NCBI GenBank assembly: GCA_964392945.1
Contig: CAYMSH010000333.1
Coordinates: 1 to 7,224, forward strand
Direction: 5' to 3'
DNA from: BS750m-G57 sp964392945
GTDB taxonomy: Bacteria; Planctomycetota; Phycisphaerae; SM23-33
DNA length: 7,224 nucleotides
Part shown: positions 1-5,938 of the stretch, piece by piece
How the letters are laid out: each line of letters opens with the position of its first letter
Position numbering within the stretch: position 1 is the first letter of the stretch
Notes under the pieces: generated by a model
The model's input: only the letters and a program-made list of their open reading frames with translations
Databases searched by the model: none
Told to the model about the DNA's origin: nothing
Program-made: the position numbers and the translations under genes

Positions 1-32
1 CGAATCAAGCTGAAACGGCTATACCCAAGGAT

Positions 33-1979
33 TCAAAACTGACGGTACACTAGCGTCAGGCGGAGGTAGCGGGCTCTTGCCGGAGTTCTCATGTCGATTG
101 TCCAGGTCGGTTTTGACTCCTTGGATCGCCATATCTTCTTCCAGGTCTTTCCAGTGGACGATACTTCGGCTTCGAGTTCGACCATGTAGCGGCTGTAGCT
201 GTCGCGCCTGTTTTCTATGAGGATTCGCCTGATCACTTCGGATTTCTTCAGGGTGATCGTTACGTTGGGTTTGGGTTCTCTTTCGGTGCGGAACGCGTAG
301 TCGCCGCGGTATCCATGAAGCTTTCCCTCTCCGGTCAGGAACGAAGGCAGCGGCCCGTAGCTGCCGTAGGCGCTGGACACTTTGTACGTGGCGTCTCTTG
401 AGACCAGCTTGGTGCTCAGGTCGATCGGGTCGATCAGTTTCAGTCGCACCGAATGCCAGACTACTTGTGAGGAGTACGTCGCCAGGGCGAAGTTCCTGGA
501 AGGCATGGACCATCTGGAATAGAGGGTTAGCGAAGACTGCTTGCCCGACCAGGAGACGAAGGGTTTCCCGTTCAATGCTGCGGTGATCTTGGCGTCGTCG
601 CCGATGAGTCTTACACTGATGTTCAACGCGGCTTTCTGGCCTTCCTTGACTGGCGGATTCCTGTAGTCGCTGGTGACTGTGCTGGCGTTCGGCGAGGCGA
701 TGTTCTTGCGGTCAATATCGCTCAGTCCGCTATATCTTCCGTTCCAGCCGCCGACTACCAGCGAGGTGTACCCCGAGCCGACCGGGAGCAGGACGGCCGC
801 TTCGGTGTCGTCTTCGATCGTGAACGTCATGGCCATATCGTAGCCGCCCATCGCGGTCTTCGGGATCGCTATAATCTGCCGGCTGGTTCGGTAGCACGCC
901 AGGCCGTCTTTTCTGATAGTCCACCTGCCGTCGACGGTGTGCTTCTTCGGGTCGATCAGTTTCAGCACGTCGACCCACTGAGCTCTTGCCGGAACGCCGG
1001 AGGTCGTGATGCCGAGTTTGACCGCCTGGGTCTGGAGGCGTTTTATCGCCAGCCCGGCTCGCAGCGTGTTCATGTCCTTCTTCTCGTGAGTCTTGATGAA
1101 CTGCGCGTAATACGCCGATGCGCGTTTGACTGCGGTGGTCCTAGCCGCGATGGTCTTGGCGTCGGCCAGCAGCTTCTCGTACCATTTTCCCAGGTCCATG
1201 CAGGCCGTATCGGAGGTCTTTTCAATCGGCTGGGCGGCCAGCGGAATGTAAGTTCGCAGGTAGTCGTCGGTGTCCTGGTCGATCAGCTTGGCCGCGCCCG
1301 CCGGATTGTCGAATGCAAGCAGTTCGAGCATCAGCAGTTGGCTCTTGGTCTCTGCGTCGCTCGGATCGGCGGTGAGTTTGTCCTGCAGGGTCTTGCGGCG
1401 TTTTATGAGCATTGTGCGAGCCGCGGCGGCCTTGAGTCCGGCGGATATCGCAGCGGCGCGGTCCCTGTCGTAGGTCCTGGCCAGCATCATCGCCATGCGG
1501 TAGTGGCTCGAGGCCTTTGCAGTGTTTCCCGCGGCGGTCTGGGCCTTTGCCGTGGCCACAAGTTGATCGATATAGACCCTGCCGGCCGCCGGTCGGGCCA
1601 TTCCACGCGACTTGGCGTATTGGGCCTTGCGTATGTTCAATCGGAGCGTTTCCCATTCGACTCGTCGATCGGGCGCCGTCTTGACAAGCATTTCCACGCC
1701 CCGCAGGGCCGACTGGTATCCGACGGGGTCTTTGGCTCCGTAGACGGCGGCCTTTTGATAGAGCAGGATCTTCACGTCCGGTTCGTCGGCGAGCATTCCG
1801 CAGGCCTTGATGAACGCATTGGCCAGTTCGGCGTCGTCTTTGGTTGATGACGTGGCGGCGGCTTTCTTGACGCTGTCGGCGAACAGCGTATTGAATTTCT
1901 CCTCGGTCGTCTGCCCCGACGCGAAGGCGGCGAATAGCCCCAGCGTCAGAGACGTAACGAGAATCAAACGTTGATTCAT
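33..1979 (-). CDS. Secreted modular protein: helical repeats, LamG/DUF1080-like domain, F5/8 type C-like domain
   Basis: 648-aa exported protein of unknown exact function, probably a glycan- or surface-binding structural protein. Residues 1-22 form a signal peptide (MNQR, then a hydrophobic core, then ASG before Q23). Residues about 25-330 are alpha-helical and Ala/Lys-rich, with a TPR-like solenoid look. In its second half (about 203-320) is a pattern I associate with planctomycete proteins: an aspartate-rich turn, a Tyr-x-Pro-Leu stretch, a Trp-Tyr helix, then a paired-Tyr helix. Residues about 337-518 resemble the beta-sandwich LamG/DUF1080 (3-keto-disaccharide hydrolase-like) fold: LIDP start, GRW, VVGGWNGRYSGL, LNGKPFVSW, VVWHSVRL. 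Residues about 540-648 match the F5/8 type C (discoidin) fold: RRILIENR, SSTGKTWKKIW, ARYLRLTL. The reading frame stays open upstream to 2189, but ATG 1979 is chosen because it gives the signal peptide and follows a strong AGGAG 7 nt upstream. No catalytic residues are evident. Domain calls are from pattern recognition only. Confidence 0.9.
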   Translation of the reverse strand: MNQRLILVTSLTLGLFAAFASGQTTEEKFNTLFADSVKKAAATSSTKDDAELANAFIKACGMLADEPDVKILLYQKAAVYGAKDPVGYQSALRGVEMLVKTAPDRRVEWETLRLNIRKAQYAKSRGMARPAAGRVYIDQLVATAKAQTAAGNTAKASSHYRMAMMLARTYDRDRAAAISAGLKAAAARTMLIKRRKTLQDKLTADPSDAETKSQLLMLELLAFDNPAGAAKLIDQDTDDYLRTYIPLAAQPIEKTSDTACMDLGKWYEKLLADAKTIAARTTAVKRASAYYAQFIKTHEKKDMNTLRAGLAIKRLQTQAVKLGITTSGVPARAQWVDVLKLIDPKKHTVDGRWTIRKDGLACYRTSRQIIAIPKTAMGGYDMAMTFTIEDDTEAAVLLPVGSGYTSLVVGGWNGRYSGLSDIDRKNIASPNASTVTSDYRNPPVKEGQKAALNISVRLIGDDAKITAALNGKPFVSWSGKQSSLTLYSRWSMPSRNFALATYSSQVVWHSVRLKLIDPIDLSTKLVSRDATYKVSSAYGSYGPLPSFLTGEGKLHGYRGDYAFRTEREPKPNVTITLKKSEVIRRILIENRRDSYSRYMVELEAEVSSTGKTWKKIWRSKESKPTWTIDMRTPARARYLRLTLVYRQF

Positions 1980-1986
1980 TGCAATG

Positions 1987-1991
1987 CTCCT
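1987..1991 (-). promoter_or_regulatory. Shine-Dalgarno site deciding the start of the secreted modular protein
   Basis: Read on the minus strand, AGGAG lies 7 nt before the ATG at 1979. This supports the 648-aa protein over the 718-aa reading that begins at 2189; the extra 70 residues are Arg/His/Asn-rich and unlike a signal sequence. Confidence 0.85.
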
Positions 1992-2009
1992 CTTGATTCG
2001 TATGTCGGC

Positions 2010-2039
2010 ATGATACCAAGCTCGCCGACCGCTTGTCGA
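2010..2039 (-). promoter_or_regulatory. Candidate sigma-70-type promoter for the secreted modular protein
   Basis: On the minus strand TCGACA (2034-2039) is followed after 18 nt by TATCAT (2010-2015). Each hexamer differs from consensus at one position. The predicted start of transcription near 2003 would leave a leader of about 24 nt that includes the Shine-Dalgarno site. This is read by eye from the sequence and is unproven; planctomycete promoters are poorly characterised. Confidence 0.35.
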
Positions 2040-2070
2040 GTCGTTTGCCCTGGTGTGCTCTGCGGTGTTA

Positions 2071-2098
2071 TTGTATTTGCGGTTATTTTCGGTATAGT
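2071..2098 (+). promoter_or_regulatory. Candidate promoter for the LysM membrane protein gene
   Basis: TTGTAT (2071-2076) and TATAGT (2093-2098) are separated by 16 nt and lie about 107 nt before the LysM start codon. The stretch is AT-richer than its surroundings. The distance would give a leader of roughly 100 nt containing the palindromic element at 2099-2120. The hexamers are imperfect, so this is a tentative call. Confidence 0.28.
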
Positions 2099-2120
2099 CA
2101 TGGCCATGCCCGGGGCCATG
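2099..2120. repeat. Inverted repeat between divergent genes (possible operator or leader hairpin)
   Basis: CATGGCC (2099-2105) and GGCCATG (2114-2120) are perfect inverted copies with 8 nt between them, and the first ten bases, CATGGCCATG, are themselves a perfect palindrome. The element lies directly after the candidate -10 box of the LysM gene, in the region shared by two divergent genes. It could be a repressor site or an RNA hairpin in the leader. No regulator gene is in the window to pair with it. Confidence 0.35.
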
Positions 2121-2204
2121 ATTTAATATGGGCGGCGTATGGCGGGGCGGCCGGTACGGGCCGGGCGATGGATCTGACAGTGAACTCAAGCGACGTGCAA
2201 TAAC

Positions 2205-2936
2205 ATGACCAGGTTAACATCACTACTAATCATTGTTCTAGTAATCACCTGCGCGGCTTCTCTGCTCGAGGCGCGGGACTATATTGTTTGCCCTGGCGAT
2301 ACGCTGTCGAATATCGCCCAGACTCAACTCGGCTCGGCCAGGCGATGGAAAGAGATCGCCGCACTGAACAATATGAGGGCGCCATACAGCCTTAAGATCG
2401 GACAGTTGTTGACCTTGCCCGATGATGGGATCAGGCCCGATCCGCCGCGTCGGCCTGAGGATCTGGTGATTCCCGTCGATCCGGGGCTCGCCGTCGAGGC
2501 GCCCGGGGCTCAGCCCAGCATACCCGGTGGGTTGCAGTTGCCTGGAAACCTGTTTGTCTGGGGCGTTGTCGCGCTGCTGGTGCTCTGGGCCTTCAGCTCG
2601 CTGTGCCTGTGGATCGGCTGCTGGTTTGCGCTTGTCGAGACCACTTTCCTGCGTTGCGTATGGCTGGCCTTGCTGCACGCCTGCCTGCTGATACTGTTCG
2701 TGGTGATGCTGGCGTTCATGTTCGGAATGCTGGTCAGCCAGGAGATGTCGCCGATCGTCTGGCCGCTGGCTGTCGGGGTCGTGGTGCTGATTTATCTCTC
2801 CGTGTCGGCGGCGATAACCAAGCGGGTGCTCGACTGCAAATGGCGCAGCGTTCTGACAGTCAGCGTGATGGCCAACCTGACTGCAGACCTGCTGGCCGCC
2901 GGGGTAATGCTGATCCTGTTGGCTATTTTCACCTGA
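2205..2936 (+). CDS. LysM domain protein with C-terminal multi-pass membrane domain
   Basis: 243-aa envelope protein. Residues 1-23 form a signal peptide or first membrane segment (TSLLIIVLVITCAASLLEA). Residues about 25-72 are a LysM domain: DYIVCPGDTLSNIA, a middle helix with RRWKEIAALNN, then LKIGQLLTLP. LysM folds bind N-acetylglucosamine-containing glycans such as peptidoglycan. A Pro-rich linker (about 73-112) leads to hydrophobic segments at about 116-142, 150-177, 184-204 and 220-242, so the C-terminal half is probably a four-helix membrane domain of no family I can name. The ATG at 2205 is the first start after an in-frame stop at 2181; no convincing Shine-Dalgarno site precedes it. 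The gene is divergent from the secreted modular protein gene, and its stop is 6 bp from the stop of the convergent Wzz-like gene. A role in anchoring or sensing at the cell wall is inferred from LysM alone. Confidence 0.88.
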   Translation: MTRLTSLLIIVLVITCAASLLEARDYIVCPGDTLSNIAQTQLGSARRWKEIAALNNMRAPYSLKIGQLLTLPDDGIRPDPPRRPEDLVIPVDPGLAVEAPGAQPSIPGGLQLPGNLFVWGVVALLVLWAFSSLCLWIGCWFALVETTFLRCVWLALLHACLLILFVVMLAFMFGMLVSQEMSPIVWPLAVGVVVLIYLSVSAAITKRVLDCKWRSVLTVSVMANLTADLLAAGVMLILLAIFT

Positions 2937-2942
2937 TCGGAC

Positions 2943-4106
2943 CTACGGCAGTTCCGCGACTTTTTGAACATGAAGCGGAAAGAGCTCCAACTCTATCCGC
3001 ATGCTGAGGAGTTCGTTATTGAGCTTCTCGGCCTGTTTTTCGAGGCGATCGATCCCCGACTGCAGAGTCCTTATCTTTTGCAGGTAAACCTGCATGTCCC
3101 TTTGGACAGCCATGGATTCGTTATATTGATTTCCCACCGCCAGGAGTTGCTCGCTGATATTGGTTACCCGGGCTTGCGCCTTGTAGATCATGAACTGGGC
3201 GGTCTCTCCCGCGACGCTCTGTTCTTTCTTGGCCAACATAGTCGTCAGCGAGTTCTGCATGTCGGCTAGTTTCTTGTCGCCGCCATTGCCCAAGGCGCTG
3301 ATTCCGGCCTTCAGCACCGCCGAACGCAGTTCAACTACGCTCGGATCGCCGGCGACGGCATGCTTGACTTCGAACGATGTCGCCAGTGTTTTGGCTTTCT
3401 CCTGATCCCTCAGACTCTCTAGGTCAGATTCCGCGCGGGCCTTCTGCAGCCGCAGCGACAGCAGTTCATTAGTCAGCATCGCCAGCGTGTTGTTCGTTGT
3501 TTTACCCTGGGCTTCCATTATCGGAACCGAACTGGCCCCGCGGATCTGCTCGATGGATTTTTGCTTGACGGATATACGACCATTCAATTCTTCGAGTCGG
3601 GTGACGAAGTTTTTCATCCTCTCGGCGAGCAGGTGTTTGTGCATCTGCGCCGCATGAAACACGATGGCGTCGGCTACTGCGTTTATGATATCCGGCCGCT
3701 CTTTCGTAGGGGCGGACTTCAGCGAGATGCGAATCAGATTCGTATCCCTGACGGCGGTTACCTGGAGGTCCTCCCGCAATTTGTGAATCGTTCCTTGCAG
3801 GTCGCCGGTGAAATACGAAGTCTTTCTGATCCTGTCTCGATTGCGTCCGTCTTCGGTCTTGTCGGCATTGATCGCGCGACGCAGGATGCCTGCGCCTCCG
3901 GCTATGTGAGCGTAACTCTCAGTCGTCGAGTTCAGCATCTCCAGGCTGTCGATATCCGTTGTGTCCACGCTGATATACGCCGAGGCCCAGTCGAATTCCT
4001 GGGCTCCCGCTCCCCCGGATGATCCGCCCATCTTGTTGCAGTGCAGATTCAGCCCGGCAAATACGACTGCGATAGATAACAATAGAGTGTTCGATACTGT
4101 TTTCAT
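2943..4106 (-). CDS. Exported coiled-coil protein resembling the periplasmic part of a Wzz/polysaccharide co-polymerase
   Basis: 387-aa exported protein. Residues 1-22 are a signal-like hydrophobic segment ending at Cys23 (LNLHC); lipidation at Cys23 is possible, but Asn at -3 and His at -1 make a poor lipobox. A Gly/Ser linker (27-35) follows. Residues about 40-152 resemble the Wzz/chain-length-determinant domain: ASAYISVDTTD, then LQVTAVRDTNLIRISLKSA, then PDIINAVADAIVFHAA, as in family members where successive subunits pack around a growing polysaccharide. Residues about 155-240 and 275-375 are long coiled coils. Typical Wzz proteins have a cytoplasmic tail and two membrane helices, and tyrosine-kinase versions add Walker motifs; here the protein stops at a Pro-containing tail (FPLHVQKVAELP) with no second membrane helix and no kinase. 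The frame is open to 4223, but ATG 4106 is chosen for its signal sequence and GGGAG site. The acyltransferase pair reads divergently upstream. A chain-length or export role is inferred. Confidence 0.85.
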   Translation of the reverse strand: MKTVSNTLLLSIAVVFAGLNLHCNKMGGSSGGAGAQEFDWASAYISVDTTDIDSLEMLNSTTESYAHIAGGAGILRRAINADKTEDGRNRDRIRKTSYFTGDLQGTIHKLREDLQVTAVRDTNLIRISLKSAPTKERPDIINAVADAIVFHAAQMHKHLLAERMKNFVTRLEELNGRISVKQKSIEQIRGASSVPIMEAQGKTTNNTLAMLTNELLSLRLQKARAESDLESLRDQEKAKTLATSFEVKHAVAGDPSVVELRSAVLKAGISALGNGGDKKLADMQNSLTTMLAKKEQSVAGETAQFMIYKAQARVTNISEQLLAVGNQYNESMAVQRDMQVYLQKIRTLQSGIDRLEKQAEKLNNELLSMRIELELFPLHVQKVAELP

Positions 4107-4113
4107 GACTGTT

Positions 4114-4118
4114 CTCCC
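4114..4118 (-). promoter_or_regulatory. Shine-Dalgarno site deciding the start of the Wzz-like gene
   Basis: On the minus strand GGGAG lies 7 nt before the ATG at 4106. It supports the 387-aa protein over the 39-residue longer reading from 4223, whose extra residues are Arg/Ser-rich and precede the signal sequence. Confidence 0.8.
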
Positions 4119-4143
4119 GTAGTGAATTCTTGAACTGACACTG

Positions 4144-4172
4144 ACTCTACCGCCCCGGTGGGCTGCTGTAAA
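4144..4172 (-). promoter_or_regulatory. Candidate promoter for the Wzz-like gene
   Basis: On the minus strand TTTACA (4167-4172, five of six consensus bases) is followed after exactly 17 nt by TAGAGT (4144-4149, four of six). Transcription would begin near 4137, giving a leader of about 31 nt with the Shine-Dalgarno site. Seen by eye only. Confidence 0.35.
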
Positions 4173-4228
4173 CCGAGATTCGTCAAAATGTCGCGACCTC
4201 GGTCCGTTCGAACGGATAGGCAACTTCT

Positions 4229-4364
4229 CGACACAGAGACTCAGAGGCTCAGAGAACGGCCAACGGAAAACCTTTCTTTGTTACGGCAACGGCAACAGAG
4301 ATTCCCAGAGAAGCAGAGAACGGCAAATCAAACGCCTTTCGCCGTTCTCTGAGCCTCTGTGTCG
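4229..4364. repeat. Inverted-repeat element with CAGAG motifs (MITE/REP-like)
   Basis: The right arm 4341-4364 (24 nt, ending CTCTGTGTCG) is the exact reverse complement of the left arm 4229-4238 plus 4247-4260. The left arm carries an extra 8 nt, ACTCAGAG (4239-4246), which nearly repeats the next 8 nt, GCTCAGAG, so it looks like a short tandem duplication. Inside, CAGAGAACGGC occurs at 4250-4260 and again at 4314-4324, and both copies can pair with 4341-4351, giving two competing hairpins. GGCAAC is repeated in tandem at 4285-4296. The element lies upstream of both flanking genes, so it is not their terminator. It carries no coding sequence. I recall similar CACAGAG-type repeats scattered between genes in environmental planctomycete and other genomes; a mobile or amplified repeat is my best guess. 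Confidence 0.75.
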
Positions 4365-4461
4365 CAATCCACATAGCGTGATCTCCTGCATGGCGCCGGG
4401 AAAACCAGTCGCACACACGGCCGCGGGGTGATAATTGTCTGGGTTGTTAGCGGCGGATGAT

Positions 4462-4467
4462 TATACT
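4462..4467 (+). promoter_or_regulatory. Possible -10 box of the acyltransferase operon
   Basis: TATACT, five of six consensus bases, lies about 55 nt before the chosen ATG at 4523. The only nearby -35-like hexamer, TTGTCT at 4435-4440, is 21 nt away, which is too far for a good match. If real, transcription would begin after the alternative ATG at 4457 and exclude it. Confidence 0.22.
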
Positions 4468-4522
4468 ATTGGTCCCTCGGGAAGGGGTATTCAAGGCGTT
4501 TCACCCGACGGCGACTACACCG

Positions 4523-5938
4523 ATGCTATTTAACAGTTATACATTCTGGTCGTTCTTTGCTGTCGTGATACTGCTGTATCGCCTCATGCCGCACCGGTGT
4601 CAGAACTGGATGCTGCTGGCGGCCAGCTATGTCTTCTACGGCTGGTGGAACTGGCGGTTCCTGTCGCTGATCGCGATCGTGACGCTCATAAACTACGCAA
4701 CGGCGCTCGGAGTGGTTTCTACGGATATCAAGCGGCGCCGCAAACTGTTTGTCGCTCTGTCGGTGTTCGTGAATCTGGGTATGCTCGGGGCGTTTAAGTA
4801 CTTCAATTTCTTCGCGGCCGAGTTTGTCAGCCTGCTTGGGTCGGTCGGGCTTTCGGTTTCTTTGCCGTCGGTCAGTATCGTGCTGCCTGTCGGGATATCG
4901 TTCTACACGTTTCAGGCGATGAGCTACACGATCGATGTCTACCGCGGCGACACCGAGCCGACTCGCAACCTTCGCGATTTCGCGCTGTACGTGGCGTTCT
5001 TCCCGCAACTTGTCGCCGGCCCGATCGAGCGGTCCAGCCGCCTCTTGCCGCAAGTGGTTAATCCGCGAGTGCGTCGCTACGACGATTTCGCCGACGGGCT
5101 GTTCCTGGTGCTGATCGGCCTGTTCAAGAAGATCGTGATCGCCGACAACCTGGCGCTGATCGTCAACGGTATTTTCGCCGAGGATATGTCGAAGCTCTCC
5201 GGGGTTGACTGCCTGGTCGGCGTTTATGCGTTCGCGTTCCAGATATACGGCGATTTCTCGGGCTACTCGACTATCGCACGCGGCCTGGCCAAGTGGATGG
5301 GCTTCGACCTGATGACGAACTTCCGCATGCCGTATCTCGCGCGAACGCCGAGCGACTTCTGGCGGCGATGGCATATCAGCCTGTCCACCTGGCTGCGCGA
5401 CTACCTGTACATTCCGATCGGCGGAAACCGCAGCGGCAGGTGGCGAACCAGCCGGAACCTGATGCTCACAATGCTGCTGGGCGGTCTGTGGCATGGAGCC
5501 GGGTGGACGTTTGTGACCTGGGGCCTGTTCCATGGGATGATACTCGTTGTGTACTACCAGTACTCCCGGTCCAGGCCCAAGCGACGGCCGAAAGGTTCGA
5601 GCCTGAAGACCGCCGCGTCGATCGCGGTGATGTTCCATATGGCGTGTCTGGGATGGCTGTTCTTCCGGGCTGAGTCCATGGCCCAGGCCTGGTCCATGAT
5701 CGCCAAGATGGGCACGGACTTCAGCGTCAGCGAGTTTACGACGTACTGTTTCACGTCGATCCTGTTTTACGCCGGGCCGCTGATGTGCTTTGAGTTCTGG
5801 CTGGACCGAACCGGCGATCCGATGCGCCTGACGAAGGTCCACTGGTGCTTCCGGGCCGCGGCGTATAGTTATGCGGTTGTTATGATAATCCTGTTCCGTC
5901 CAATGGTGACCAGTGAATTCATCTACTTCCAGTTTTAG
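4523..5938 (+). CDS. AlgI-like MBOAT family membrane O-acyltransferase
   Basis: 471-aa polytopic inner-membrane protein of the MBOAT family (AlgI/PatA/DltB type), which passes an acyl group, usually acetyl, from the cytoplasm to a periplasmic acceptor for O-acetylation of a glycan. Family marks, numbered from Met 4523: N-terminus MLFNSYTFW; FYTFQAMSYTIDVYRG (127-142); PQLVAGPIER (161-170); YGDFSGYSTIARGLAKWMG (242-260); RTPSDFWRRWHISLSTWLRDY (274-294, His284); GGLWHGAGWTF (320-330), whose His324 is the expected catalytic histidine; and WLFFRA (378-383). Length matches AlgI proteins. The frame is open to an ATG at 4457, but Met 4523 matches the usual family N-terminus (MLFNS) exactly; no clear Shine-Dalgarno site precedes either. 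The last 26 bp overlap the SGNH-like gene, implying one transcript and translational coupling. The acyl donor and target glycan cannot be told from sequence; a cell-surface polysaccharide is likely. I give no symbol because alginate is not implied. Confidence 0.95.
   Translation: MLFNSYTFWSFFAVVILLYRLMPHRCQNWMLLAASYVFYGWWNWRFLSLIAIVTLINYATALGVVSTDIKRRRKLFVALSVFVNLGMLGAFKYFNFFAAEFVSLLGSVGLSVSLPSVSIVLPVGISFYTFQAMSYTIDVYRGDTEPTRNLRDFALYVAFFPQLVAGPIERSSRLLPQVVNPRVRRYDDFADGLFLVLIGLFKKIVIADNLALIVNGIFAEDMSKLSGVDCLVGVYAFAFQIYGDFSGYSTIARGLAKWMGFDLMTNFRMPYLARTPSDFWRRWHISLSTWLRDYLYIPIGGNRSGRWRTSRNLMLTMLLGGLWHGAGWTFVTWGLFHGMILVVYYQYSRSRPKRRPKGSSLKTAASIAVMFHMACLGWLFFRAESMAQAWSMIAKMGTDFSVSEFTTYCFTSILFYAGPLMCFEFWLDRTGDPMRLTKVHWCFRAAAYSYAVVMIILFRPMVTSEFIYFQF

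Larger units (their letters stand above)
4107..4522. other. Intergenic region between divergent Wzz-like and MBOAT genes
   Basis: This 416-bp region has no supported gene. It holds, in order, the Shine-Dalgarno and candidate promoter of the Wzz-like gene, the inverted-repeat element at 4229-4364, and the leader of the acyltransferase gene. The short open frames that cross it run through the inverted repeat and give Arg/Gln-rich low-complexity peptides, so I do not call them. I see no tRNA and no known riboswitch. Confidence 0.7.

Noticed and set aside
939..1847. 302-codon open frame on the plus strand
   Set aside because: It lies wholly antisense to the well-supported secreted protein gene, lacks a recognisable domain, and is typical of a long antisense frame in GC-rich coding DNA.
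1222..2019. 265-codon open frame on the minus strand in another frame
   Set aside because: A frame-shifted shadow of the signal-peptide protein, Arg/Gly-rich and without a domain.
4016..4106. Confident lipoprotein call for the Wzz-like protein
   Set aside because: Cys23 follows a hydrophobic segment, but Asn at -3 and His at -1 do not fit the usual lipobox, so lipidation is left as a possibility.
4158..4352. 64-codon open frame in the intergenic region
   Set aside because: It runs through the left arm and middle of the inverted repeat into the right arm, and its product is Arg/Gln-rich and repetitive; the DNA is better explained as a non-coding repeat element.
4229..4364. The inverted repeat as a rho-independent terminator or CRISPR repeat
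   Set aside because: It lies upstream of both flanking genes, has no T-run after the stem, and the units are neither regularly spaced nor separated by unique spacers.
4457..4522. 22-residue N-terminal extension of the MBOAT protein from ATG 4457
   Set aside because: The family normally begins MLFNS, which is exactly at 4523; the extension has no family match and the TATACT box overlaps its first codons.
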